Shown in pieces: positions 44,601-55,954 of a DNA stretch of 64,000 nucleotides. Source of the stretch: Henricia sp. BOLD:AAB3569 (lineage: Eukaryota; Echinodermata; Asteroidea; Spinulosida; Echinasteridae); the NCBI GenBank assembly GCA_037783545.1, contig JBBELK010000095.1:1617001-1681000 (forward strand), in the 5' to 3' direction. The stretch's first letter is position 1; every line of letters begins with the position of its first letter. The position numbers were made by a program, and so were the translations under genes. Below the pieces are notes generated by a model, which was not told the DNA's origin, ran no database searches, and was given only the letters and a program-made list of their open reading frames with translations.

Positions 44601-45995
44601 GTATTATGATAAGCATAATACCCACGTAAGTTGAGCATTATAGTTTTATATTTTGCACTTTGCACTCTAGTTTTACAGTTTATTAGTGCTACGGCTCCCA
44701 TTGCTTATATCTCATGATAATCATCAGCCCAGTTGCTGCTGAAGAGTAATGGTTTTTAATAAAACATTGTAATTCAATATTTTTTTCCAAGGCTGTACCT
44801 TTCAGAAATATGCAATAATTACATTTGTGAACATTTTAAAAACCATGACTTGATAATTTTGTCTATTTTTTTCTTGACATACTATAGTGAGATCCACAAT
44901 ATTGATGTCAAGGATACGAAGACCAAGGAGCATTACAGCATCCATTACAGCAAGTACTGTGGTCCAAGCAGCGACGGCCTCTCATGTAATGATAACGGAA
45001 TCGCCACCAAGCTGCCACCGTTCCTGTTGCCGAAACCACCAAAAGCCAAGGCCAACTACATCTCCCACTTTTTCAAGAACGCACATACGTTCACATCTAC
45101 ATTTATGCCTCGATATGAGGGCAACTTGACCGGTGTACGGCACGTCACCTGTCTGTTTGCCTGCATGAGTTACCCCATGCTTGCAGTGCAGTGGATATCA
45201 AAGCCACTGTTGGCTCCATCCCTTTGGGAGTCTGTGGTGCTCAGCCCCATGGACTATGACATCACCTTGGGGATGGTCATCAAGGCAGCAGGAGTCAGTG
45301 CTGTACTCCTGCCCGTCTTCATCGCCACTGAAGTCTTGGGACGCGTCACTCCGACGATATACTCTTTATACAGACATACTCCTCTGGGACAGCCTGCTAA
45401 ATGCAACGTCTTAAATAACAACTCTAATACTCTTACAGTAATTGAAATGCAATCCGATGAGGAGCAACCATCAACTAGTCAGGTTTTACCCGTTACGACT
45501 GATTATAATCCAATTCTTTCCACAGATTCTATAGTCATTGAAATGCCATCAGACGAGGAGCAATTATCAACTAGTCAGGTTTTACCCGTTACAACTAATT
45601 CGAATGCAATTCTTTCTACAGATTCTAAGTTTTTATCCGGCTCTTCACATCAAACCATTGTTAACAAACCTGAGATTTTTCAAATTCCAGATCAGATCCC
45701 TATTCCAGCAAAGTCAGCCACCGAAGCCAAAGCTGGCAGCAGACTCTGCCTTGCACTTGTTGTTTGCTTTGGTCACATCCTCCTGATTGCGTCCTGTGTC
45801 CTGGCTGTCCTGTGGTCTGTTTACTCCGTCCATGGCTTCTGTTGGAGTGCCTTCTGGGAATGGGCTGCCACTTCCATCATCTCGGTGCTCATCCAGGCTG
45901 TCATCATAGACACACTTAAGGCCATCATTGTAACTTGTTTGAAGGGGCATCGCAACAAAAGGTCTACATCTGTACCTCATGCACTCATCCATTAA
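41654..45995 (+). CDS. Short polycystin-1-like membrane protein with PLAT domain, copy 1
   Basis: The five-exon model is 41654-41712, 42303-42492, 42624-42814, 43156-43341 and 44888-45995. All introns are GT-AG, phases are compatible, and it gives 577 residues. Residues 1-19 form a signal peptide (MRILLTIAIFLGASVIKTA). A 33-residue ectodomain precedes TM1 (54-75). A PLAT domain follows (about 100-225; VRLQGTIGFSDW, then IHNIDVKDTKTKEHY), then TM2 (292-312), TM3 (334-358), a Ser/Thr/acidic loop with a 31-residue repeat (393-423, 425-455), TM4 (about 494-521) and TM5 (about 534-560, IIDTLKAII matching the family QPLK site). The order is that of polycystin-1 TM1-TM5. The GAIN/GPS part and TM6-TM11 channel half are absent, so any role is inferred: perhaps a ciliary or sperm-surface accessory protein. 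The ATG is the first in its frame. The stop follows TM5 closely. Confidence 0.8.
42847..43098. repeat. Dispersed repeat, copy d (intron 3 of gene 1)
   Basis: It runs from AACAGATTACATG to GTTGTATTGGGGCTTTAAG and fills most of the 341-bp intron 3. Copies lie in the same place in genes 2 and 3 (52810-53061, 62774-63025). Confidence 0.7.
43486..43880. repeat. Two repeat pieces in intron 4 of gene 1
   Basis: At 43537-43600 the sequence (CTGCCATAACTGGGAGCC, then AACTGTGGGTTTTGTGTTG) resembles the inner arm of the element at 30458-30800. At 43732-43880 it matches 26757-26958 (TGACGTCACTTCCTACAAAT, GTATTTCGAACAAATTTC). The 107-codon ORF across this part is repeat sequence and not an exon. Confidence 0.5.
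43891..44231. mobile_element. 341-bp MITE in intron 4 of gene 1
   Basis: AGACACCGTATCGAATAGCG at the left is inverse to CTATTCGATACGGTCT at the right, with pairing extended through GGCCACCTTG / CAAGATGGC. It is also at 53850-54190 and begins at 63823 in unit 3. It is non-coding. Confidence 0.75.
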
Positions 45996-47274
45996 ATTTG
46001 AACATTTCAGTTTTAAATCAGTGGCAGAATGATAGCTCATCTGGAAAAGGAGTTTTGGGATGAAGGTCATGTGACAGAAACATGCCAGGATCTTGTATAT
46101 AGTTGTAAATATTGTGAATTTTGTAAATATTGTAAATATTGTATATATTGTTTTGTTGAGAAAAAACATACAAAATATAAAAAAGGGGGTTGTGTGAAAA
46201 CAAAATCACACCAACAGTTTAATCCTGCAGGATCCAAAACAGTGGAAAGGTAATCATTGATATTCCCAAAGTACGAAGACCTATTTGTATTCAGTGCACA
46301 ATGTTGATCGTCAACTTCAAATCATGGTGAAAGGAATTTTTCTTTACAAATTCAGTATGTAATCGTCATCAGTAAATAACAATAATTTGGAATTCCAACT
46401 AGGCATGCACAACATGGAAGTTTTGACAATTTCACCGAATCCAAAATAATCCGCAGTCTACACCAGCAGAATGACACCTCAGTTGCTGAACACTTTAACT
46501 GTACTAATCACTTCATTTCTGACATGTCCATACAGAGCCCGAGGCTCTTGGTCGCCACCCAGACCCTGTTCGACTCAGCAGAGAGAAACTTTGGATTAAA
46601 CGACTCGGCAGCATCCAGCCACATTGTCTCAACATCCAGGAGGAAAATGATTAATGTTTTCATTTTCTTCCTCCCATTTTAACCAACTTTCTTGATTATT
46701 TTTAACCCAAATATTCCTCATTTCTGTCTGGCCTTTTATACCCTATTTCCCCTTTCTTTCCATCCCCTCCCCAACTAACGTCACCCCATTTCCTCAACCC
46801 AAACCCCCTCATTTCCCCAACTCCCCTCTTCCAGTCCTGCTTCCCCCTAGTCCAATTGCCTCTAATGCTCACAGGCTATTATTTTTAAAAGAAACTTCAG
46901 CCTAGTCAACTTACCACCAATGTTAGTCTTGGATGTACTGGGAACATTACAATAATTTTTCACTTAGACTTCCGATAAACTGCTAAGACTTTGTGTTGTA
47001 AGTACACAAATTTAGCAGTTTTATACCATTTAACGTGGAATTGTTAACATCCATGCATTTAATGTGTCATAAATACCTGAATTTAATGTCAAAAACCATA
47101 TTTTTGCTTCTCAGCTTGTCAAAGAATTATGTTTACTGGTCGCCACTTATTCTTCTTAATATGACTCAGGAATCACCAAAAAGTGCTAATAGTTTAAAGA
47201 GAAGTTTATTTACAAGTGATAACCATTAAACAATTTCCTTGAAAATACTTCAACTTTTTCTGCCAAATCCCACA
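45996..47274. other. 3' region of gene 1
   Basis: Starting about 85 bp after the stop there are tandem AAATATTGT motifs (46107-46150) and an AATATAAAA that might serve as a weak poly(A) signal (46173). A strongly pyrimidine-rich stretch runs from 46665 to 46860 (runs like CCCCTCCCC), giving strand asymmetry. No further exon with polycystin TM6-TM11 similarity is seen before the unit ends. Confidence 0.4.
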
Positions 47275-47467
47275 GGGCGCTTTCACAGGAGGTCAAAAGG
47301 TCACGGGTCACTATTGCTCGTCTTCCACAACGGGAGAGGACAATAGAGCCAAGAGCCTTTCAGCTTGCAGCCACGTGCATTTCCCCACGTGGCTCTATTG
47401 TTATCTGCCATTCTAGAAGACAAGCAATATAGTGACTGTGACCTTTTGACCCCCTGTGAAAGCGCCC
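47275..47467. repeat. 193-bp hairpin at the unit 1 / unit 2 junction
   Basis: GGGCGCTTTCACAGG..GGTC at the left end of unit 1 faces GACC..CCTGTGAAAGCGCCC at the start of unit 2. Pairing includes AAAAGGTCAC/GTGACCTTTT, CAATAGAGCC/GGCTCTATTG and CCACGTG/CACGTGG, with an unpaired insert of about 20 bases in the left arm. The unit junction is at the tip (47372/47373). The same structure is at 57234-57429; only the right arm exists at 35385-35478, where the first unit starts. Confidence 0.85.
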
Positions 47468-49158
47468 AATAGACTTAACAAGTCATCTCAGTGGCGACCA
47501 ATGAATGGAATTCATGCCGCAACTTGCTTACACAATCTTTTTTTTCCTCAACAGGAACAGGAAACATAGAAGTCTTCTGATGATCATGGTTCACTTTTTA
47601 AATACGGAATGCCTAATAAAATTGTGCAAAATACAGCGATTTGAAGATAATTATACGCTTTATTGTATTAAAACTGAACAACAATGAGATATGCAGAAAA
47701 TCTCAATTATTGCTCATTTGATCAAGTCATGTGACCATGGATGAAAACTAATGGGGTATTTTTTAACGAAGAAGAATAAAAATGTACATTATTGTTGTGA
47801 AGTTGTATGGCAAGATTATCAACCGTGTTGCCAGGAATCGATGGTGTTTTTTTGGATATAAACTGTTTTATTCCGCAATGTGGCACACAAACAAATTATG
47901 AAATATAAAGCCTTTCAAAACATGCCAATAGAGATATTTCGGAAAGTGAAACACATTTGATTTTCAGAGTAAAAACATTATTTAAAGAAATGGGCACTTG
48001 GGTAAAACACTCGTTTTCTATAACCATATCAGCTGATTGTAAATAGGGGGAATTAATACTAGAAATAAATAATTGAAACGAAACATTTGAGTGTCATGGT
48101 CTAATTTGTTTACAGCTTCTCATCGTGGCTTAATAAGGGGCAATTTCCTGTTTAGAAGAAACATTTGCTTAGTACAAAAACATTTGCTTTGCAAAAAATT
48201 GGTAAGCAGTTAAAAACGAATTATGTCTTACAATGAACACAAGTTCACATACGTTTTTAACTGCTATTCCATTTTTGCAAAGCTAGTAAATTTTGTATGC
48301 AGTAAAATGTTCTGCTATGAAATCGTCTATTTGAATGAATAATGCAAACATCCTGGGGCAACTTGAAGTCTTATGTTTTTCTGTATTTTTCCCCTTGTGT
48401 TTTCCTGAAGTGTGATGCACCCCAAACAGTGCCCTCTTTCTGTGATTTACTGCAATGAAATCTTCAAAGTTGAAAAAGGCTACATTTTATTGGTTTTACA
48501 TCAAAACGAACAAGAGTAATGTCTCAATAAACAAGTAATCTATCATATGCAGCAAAGACTAGGCATAAAGTTGTTTAGCAGTCATGGGCTCACGAAAAAA
48601 GTTCTTGCGCCAATCTATGCCATAAGTGTCATGTGACCAGGGGCCAATTCTGTGATAATTAAATGTTTGCTTTGTAATATCGTTTACCAGTGAAAATTGT
48701 ATCTCAAATTGTGCTTTAGAAACAGCAGAATATTAATGAACATCGCACACGATTTTGGCCGGTCACCCATTTTGGCAATATAAAGCAAATAAATCCTGTA
48801 CTAGTACTTTTAATAAGCAAATGTTTGGAATTGGCCCCAGGTGTCTAATGAGTATTTATGAAAGGAAACTCGGATTATTTTAATTCTTCATACATAGTCT
48901 TGGAATAAGCAAAAGTATGAAACTTTCATCATAAAAGAAGTGCTTATCCATAGTGACCAGTATTCAGATTGACTAGTTTCAATGTTGCTTGGCAGTGGGT
49001 CTTGATGGCAGGAGCTATTGAGTGACGTCACTTAAGGAGATCAAAAAAAACCAAGGTTGTATTGAATCAAGAAAACTGGCCATATTGGAACATTTGTCAT
49101 GGTGTCTTCGTAATTTGAGCCAGACAACCAATGATTGCAGAATCTCTAGTACATCCTT

Positions 49159-49171
49159 GTTGCTTAGCAAC
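49159..49171 (+). promoter_or_regulatory. X-box-like motif, unit 2
   Basis: GTTGCTTAGCAAC is identical to that in unit 1, here about 2.46 kb before the start codon because the 1.6-kb element is missing. Confidence 0.3.
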
Positions 49172-49197
49172 TGTATTTTCCTTAGCAACAAAGCCTA

Positions 49198-49341
49198 GCA
49201 GCCGATTTCACGAAACTTACGCAGTTGCGTAAGCCCACGTGCGCAATGTTTTATTGCGTAAGTCGCGCAACAATTTAGCGACGATAACACGCAAGCTGTG
49301 GGGCTTGCGCAAGCTGCGCACTCTTTCGTGAAATCGGCTGC
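49198..49341. mobile_element. 144-bp MITE, GCAGCCGATTTCACGAAA ends (unit 2)
   Basis: Same length and perfect 18-bp ends as the copy in unit 1, with one visible change in the core (CCCACGTGCGC instead of CCCACCTGCGC). Confidence 0.92.
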
Positions 49342-49778
49342 AACATGAATATTTATTTCAAACAAATCTAAACCGGAAAGACCAAATACCTGCAGGTTAT
49401 ACTTGGATAAGGTTCTCCATGGGGTACTATTCCAAAATGGGCCATTATCAATGTTTCTTGACAGTAGGTTTTGATAACAAATACAATTAAAGTGACGTCA
49501 CTAAAATAAAATAAAAGGCCGTTGCCTATATGTTGCATGACATCGAGAAACCTGGTGATGTCAAAAACTTATTTCAGATCAACTAGCAGCAGACCACCGC
49601 CCAAGCATTTTCTGCTAAACGGCGTTATGAAATTGGCCCCAGGCTGGAGTCTATAGTGTAATCCGAGCAACATTTGGTGAGCCCGCCCTCTTGTGATTAT
49701 TCCATTGTTACTGCGGTGTATTTCTATTGTGACGTCAAGTAAATACCTTGGAGATACACCGCAGTTTTCTTTCGTCGG

Positions 49779-50107
49779 ATTAGTCTATAGGATCCCTGGC
49801 CCTGTGAATGTGGGAAGTTGTATATCGGCGAGACTGGAAGGGACCTATACCCACCAGACTCGAAGAACAGAGAAGACTATGACAAATCAGCCATTGTCAA
49901 GCACTCCGTACAGTACAGCGAGGACATATCATCAACTGGGAAACCGCACAACTGATAGCGCCCATCGACAGATGGCACCCAAGACGCATCAGGGAAGCCA
50001 TCGAAATACACAAGCACGACACAGTACCCCAATACATTGGCTTCAACATCAGCAATATCTGGCACTCTCCATTAACCAACCAGATCGATGGATCACCTAC
50101 ACCCTAG
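49779..50107 (+). pseudogene. GIY-YIG endonuclease fragment (unit 2)
   Basis: It has the same frameshifted Penelope-type remnant and the same breaks as 38206-38534, so it was inactive before the triplication. Confidence 0.7.
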
Positions 50108-51616
50108 GTCCTCCCCCCACGACAGCCACTGCATGCCACAATGACACGTACCAGTGAGCACACCACGGCCAGGCACAGAATTAAGAGCATAACCACGCCT
50201 CCTCAACCGTACCCAAGCCATTCAGCTTGAGTGAACACATTGTACACTGAATGCCCGCAACCATACTTATGGGTGCACCCAAGTAAACAGGCAGAGATCC
50301 GTGCGCGAGCTCATGAATATTTTGTATGCCCTCAAGTTCTTCTTTATTGGGGAGAGTTGCGAGCTGAATGAGGGTGGTCTTGTGTATAATATGACCATCG
50401 TCGCGATGTTGGGTATTTGTTCTTGCAACCATAAACATTGTAGGCACTGTAGCTCCTAAAAGTGGCCCTATTTTGCTAGTAGCGTATGTGCCTTTGTTCC
50501 AAAATGGATGCTGGTCTGATTAGCAAGTTTCACTGCTGCAGGGGTTGTTTTGTTTCAAGTGGAAATTAGTGAATAAAAGTGACGGATTACCCCCATGAAA
50601 TTGAACAGAATTGAAAAGATGAGACTTCAGTGAGTATTCCGGGGGCAATTTCATAAAGCTGTTTAGCAAAAATATTTGCTTAAATCAAAAATGTGTCTGC
50701 TTTATATATATGGGTTATAAAAATGGTTTAATTTCTTTTAAATACATTATTAGGGGTCGTTTAAAGTTGTCAACATTTTCAGTTCTACAAATAGTCGAAG
50801 ACGGCCTGTGCGCTGTAAAATGTTGACATTTCATGCTAGGGCTATGCCTACTATATACCGACACAAACAAAATTTTATTATAAAGTATGCCTATGGGGAT
50901 CGAACTGTGACCATGGTGACTGCCCCCAATTACCAAGTTTGCAAACGTGGCATTTAATCTCTGTTCGTGTCTCAGCTCACAGTCACAGCCATGTAAACGA
51001 AACTTGAGTTTTGACATTGAATTAATTAATCGCGATCCCAAAAGAAAAAGGAGGCGGGGCTGCCAGGGAGTCTCGGAGAGCGAAATCTGTCGATTCCAAG
51101 TCGTTGGAATGGAAAACAAAAGATCGTTCGACCGGCTGACGTCATTCCGCCCGCGCACGTAGGTACGTGGCCCGCACCCGGCCCTGTCCGTCTTCAAGGA
51201 AGTAACAAAAGGACTGCTAACCAGTCTATTCCCATAATTCCTCGCGAAAAGTATAGAAAGTCCACACTTTTTACTAGGCGTGCTCATGGAGTTCAACAAA
51301 AAGCAAAGAGAGGGTAAAGTTATCTTCACAAATTAACTAGTTTATTTGGATTTAATAGATTTAACCTAGCCCAGGAATGAAGTCTTCATGAAGCCAACGT
51401 TATACAGAGTTTTGAACGCCGAGTATAATTTTGCCAAGGAGATGGCATTCTCGCATCACGCGTTGTCAAGCAAAAGAAAGTCGCGTTCGTCGCGCACGCG
51501 TCTTCGGCGGTAGGAAAATCGAATGTTGTTCTTACAATGTGACACTTTCGTTCATTGCTTATGCAGTGTTGCACGTGTTTGATTTGTTCCTAAGAAATCT
51601 TCTACAAAGTACTAGA

Positions 51617-54600
51617 ATGCGAATTTTGCTGACAATTGCGATATTTTTGGGAGCTTCGGTCATCAAGACTGCAAGGTGGGTTCTGGTTTATATTTTTAAC
51701 ATCTTTTTCCTTGCATTATTTTCATTAGGCCTAGGTCTACCATGATTACTAGTTAGGTTAACATGGTTAAATTAACTTTAACCTTCAGGCAAGTTAGGTT
51801 GGCAGATTCATCAAATTTTCAAATTGCTCAAATCACATGAACTTTTTTAAAATTTATTTTTACAATTGTAAAGTAAAGACTAGAGTAAACAAAAACAAAC
51901 TGCAGTGATCAACACGAAACATTCTCCCAAAGAAATAGTAGGGGCCTAGGTTCTAAAACTAGTCACAATTTGGAGGCACAAAAATGAATATAAAAAGGCT
52001 CTCATTGCAGATTGTGAATCTGCCTAGCCTAGTACCAGCCTACTGAGGATTGTTAAATGTTGATGACTTGTCCCAACCACCAAGTTAACATTAATACTGG
52101 GTCTAGGCCCAGTAAGTTTTTGTTTTACTATTTTCTATATAGGCCTAGGCCTAAAATAATTCAGTTAGACCTGAACAACCAAGTTTCCAAATAAAACAAA
52201 AAGGCCTAAATATTTTAGCGACAGCCAATCCTTTGTAATGACAATTGTATCTTTCTTCTTTGCAGTTCCCAGACCCTGAGCACCATCTCGGGTCCCTTCC
52301 AGGGCAATCCTGCCATCTCTGCCCCGACTAGTGGTGACTGCCTCTCAACTGTTGATTGGCATGATATCATCTTCATCACTGCAGTCCCGATAGCTGCTGG
52401 CTTTGGACTGCTGCTGCTTGCTGCCTTTCTCAAAGATCTCAGACAGGCTTGCAAGGTAGGCCGACAAGTCAACAAGTTTGTAAACTCACTGGCATTAAAC
52501 AAATTCAACTTGGCTTTTTTATAGTCAGGATTCATTGTATTTAGTAATAGTAATATGATTTTTCCTTATATCTTTCCTTCAAACAGAGCAATGCAGCTCC
52601 TGGGTCCATCAGAGATAATCGGGCTGAAAATGAAAGCACCTATATCATAGACATAAACTACGGCGGCCGTTCAAAATGGGGTTCATTCCTGCGTTGGTGT
52701 GTCTGGCACAAATCATGTCGCAGAATCGGAAGCACGTGTTTTGTGAGACTCCAAGGAACTATTGGCTTCAGTGACTGGTAAGTTGATCAAGAAACTATTA
52801 CATTCATTAAAAACAGATTACATGTTTGCACAACTTTTAAAAACAGGAACAACAGCATTACATAACCAAAGAATCATGTCGATAAACTGCTTCGTAGAAA
52901 TTTCAATCACATAGATGCAGTAATACTTCAGAAAAACTGACAAATCCATGCAAGTTTTTGTTGTGGTTGCGTACCATTGCTATACATGTATCAACACTTT
53001 TAGTCCGATTTTTCTTGTCATAATTTTGGTTAACCTGCAAATGTTGTATTGGGGCTTTAAGAGGACCCTGTGATTTTGTTAAGGTGATAATTGTATTTCG
53101 TTATTGTTCGTCCTCTAGGGTGATTTTTCGTCTGTTTCATGGACTGAATTCGGAACAGCAAACCCTAACAACACCTCAGTCCATCGGGGAAATTGTAACC
53201 GCGCAGGTACGCTTGGTGAAGATGCATCGACCGATTTTTGGATACCGCTTCCATACCAGTATTGGAGCCCGTCTGCGAGGAATCATCAACAGGGCATGTG
53301 ATACGTAAGTTTAGCTTCAATTTTTTCGTTTCTCCTATCTTGAACTAGGATTTCACAATCTCGTGGTTTTGACCTATAAATGGTATATTTGTCTACTTTT
53401 ACTTGTGAAATAACGTGTGGGGGTTTTTCCTGAATGACTGGCCTTGTTTAGTATATATACGCCAATCTGAGAGCTGAAGTCATGTTCCGTGTACGTCTGC
53501 CATAACTGAGAGCCATCCAGTGCCATGAACTGTGGGTTTTGTGTTGATGATAAGCTGTTACATTATGTTGTCACTTTGAACAATTTTGTGCGTTTATTTG
53601 CTTGCGAAGCCTATACGCGTACGGTTTGTGCGCTGTTCGATTTAACAACAACACAGAGCACCAAGTTCATGGCAGTGGATTCGTCTATACATGACTCTGA
53701 AATGACGTCACTTCCTACAAATTGTCACGTGCCTGAGTGTAATAGGCTGCGATGTATTTCGAACAAATTTCAAGCAAGATGCTCGTACTTGAATGCGTTA
53801 TAGTACCATTTTCCCCGATACAAAGATGGCATCTGTGAGAGTGGTCAATAGACACCGTATCGAATAGCGGCCACCTTGTGGGGTAACTTTTTATATTTAA
53901 ATTGAAAAGTTGATATAAAATTACAGATTTATAAGAAGTACAGATTTAATAAAAAAAAACCTCAAATGTTGAAGCGGGAAAGATTAAAGATTTTCCTAGA
54001 AAATACTTATAAAAATGTTCAGACAGTCTCATGTGTTTTGTGCTCAAAATCTGATAAAGCCATTACTATAACTACTTAATTCTTTCCTTTAAATTTAGTC
54101 AATAATGTAAACACAAAATGTGCAACCATTCACGTCCTCAAGCAACAAAGAAACTGCCCTATACAAGATGGCAGCTATTCGATACGGTCTACATGTATAT
54201 GGTGGTTCCGTACAAGATGTGAATTGCTGTAATTTTGACATTGTCCCTGATGGCACTCTGTGAATTTGCGAAATATTGAATGATTACCTTTATGAACATT
54301 TTAAGAAAACTTATTCAGATTTTTTCGATCTAACTTAACAAAAAAACGAGAAAAAAACCAACACATTTATATGTACCACCTTGGATAACAAAATATTTGA
54401 CCACCTACAACCTGACAACAAAAATAACATCAAAAATGTTTGTTAATGTCTTATTTAAATCCTTTTAAGAAGTCTTATAGCAATATTTGATGCCATGTAA
54501 GCCATCTGATCTAATGACTATTGTCTATAAGACCAAACATGATAAACATAATATTGAGGGTATTATGATAAGCATAATACCCACGTAAGTTGAGCATTAT

Positions 54601-55954
54601 AGTTTTATATTTTGCACTTTGCACTCTAGTTTTACAGTTTATTAGTGCTACGGCTCCCATTGCTTATATCTCATGATAATCATCAGCCCAGTTGCTGCTG
54701 AAGAGTAATGGTTTTTAATAAAACATTGTAATTCAATATTTTTTTCCAAGGCTGTACCTTTCAGAAATATGCAATAATTACATTTGTGAACATTTTAAAA
54801 ACCATGACTTGATAATTTTGTCTATTTTTTTCTTGACATACTATAGTGAGATCCACAATATTGATGTCAAGGATACGAAGACCAAGGAGCATTACAGCAT
54901 CCATTACAGCAAGTACTGTGGTCCAAGCAGCGACGGCCTCTCATGTAATGATAACGGAATCGCCACCAAGCTGCCACCGTTCCTGTTGCCGAAACCACCA
55001 AAAGCCAAGGCCAACTACATCTCCCACTTTTTCAAGAACGCACATACGTTCACATCTACATTTATGCCTCGATATGAGGGCAACTTGACCGGTGTACGGC
55101 ACGTCACCTGTCTGTTTGCCTGCATGAGTTACCCCATGCTTGCAGTGCAGTGGATATCAAAGCCACTGTTGGCTCCATCCCTTTGGGAGTCTGTGGTGCT
55201 CAGCCCCATGGACTATGACATCACCTTGGGGATGGTCATCAAGGCAGCAGGAGTCAGTGCTGTACTCCTGCCCGTCTTCATCGCCACTGAAGTCTTGGGA
55301 CGCGTCACTCCGACGATATACTCTTTATACAGACATACTCCTCTGGGACAGCCTGCTAAATGCAACGTCTTAAATAACAACTCTAATACTCTTACAGTAA
55401 TTGAAATGCAATCCGATGAGGAGCAACCATCAACTAGTCAGGTTTTACCCGTTACGACTGATTATAATCCAATTCTTTCCACAGATTCTATAGTCATTGA
55501 AATGCCATCAGACGAGGAGCAATTATCAACTAGTCAGGTTTTACCCGTTACAACTAATTCGAATGCAATTCTTTCTACAGATTCTAAGTTTTTATCCGGC
55601 TCTTCACATCAAACCATTGCTAACAAACCTGAGATTTTTCAAATTCCAGATCAGATCCCTATTCCAGCAAAGTCAGCCACCGAAGCCAAAGCTGGCAGCA
55701 GACTCTGCCTTGCACTTGTTGTTTGCTTTGGTCACATCCTCCTGATTGCGTCCTGTGTCCTGGCTGTCCTGTGGTCTGTTTACTCCGTCCATGGCTTCTG
55801 TTGGAGTGCCTTCTGGGAATGGGCTGCCACTTCCATCATCTCGGTGCTCATCCAGGCTGTCATCATAGACACACTTAAGGCCATCATTGTAACTTGTTTG
55901 AAGGGGCATCGCAACAAAAGGTCTACATCTGTACCTCATGCACTCATCCATTAA
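51617..55954 (+). CDS. Short polycystin-1-like membrane protein with PLAT domain, copy 2
   Basis: The exons are 51617-51675, 52266-52455, 52587-52777, 53119-53304 and 54847-55954, with the same splice sites and phases as copy 1, again 577 residues. By eye it differs from copy 1 at only three residues: M148V and N183H in the PLAT domain and V467A in the loop before TM4. All frames are intact, so both copies look functional. No in-frame ATG precedes the start. The two proteins should have the same topology and cellular location. The near identity (including introns) points to a very recent duplication or ongoing gene conversion. Confidence 0.8.
52810..53061. repeat. Dispersed repeat in intron 3 of gene 2
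   Basis: This is the duplicate of 42847-43098. Confidence 0.7.
53850..54190. mobile_element. 341-bp MITE in intron 4 of gene 2
   Basis: This is the duplicate of 43891-44231 with the same AGACACCGTATCG / CGATACGGTCT ends. Confidence 0.75.

Larger units (their letters stand above)
35384..47372. repeat. Tandem unit 1 (11,989 bp, 9.96 kb plus insertions)
   Basis: Homology with units 2 and 3 starts at CGTGCATTTCCCCACGTGG (35385) and ends before the same motif at 47374. Most sequence differs by only rare substitutions. Unit 1 is about 2.03 kb longer, explained by two element insertions (35994-36431 and 39605-41205 with their target duplications, 2,052 bp), minus about 26 bp present only in units 2 and 3 (near 48232). 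It carries the first complete polycystin-like gene. Confidence 0.95.

Noticed and set aside
44850..44887. Separate protein starting just before exon 5
   Set aside because: The first codons are intron sequence (TTG start, polypyrimidine tract and AG); the phase fits splicing from exon 4.
46483..46650. Possible extra exon after gene 1 (SPRLLVATQTLFDSAERNFG, also at 56483)
   Set aside because: A codon-like stretch, but no polycystin similarity and no clear acceptor in phase; the stop of exon 5 precedes it. Could be 3' UTR or an old repeat.
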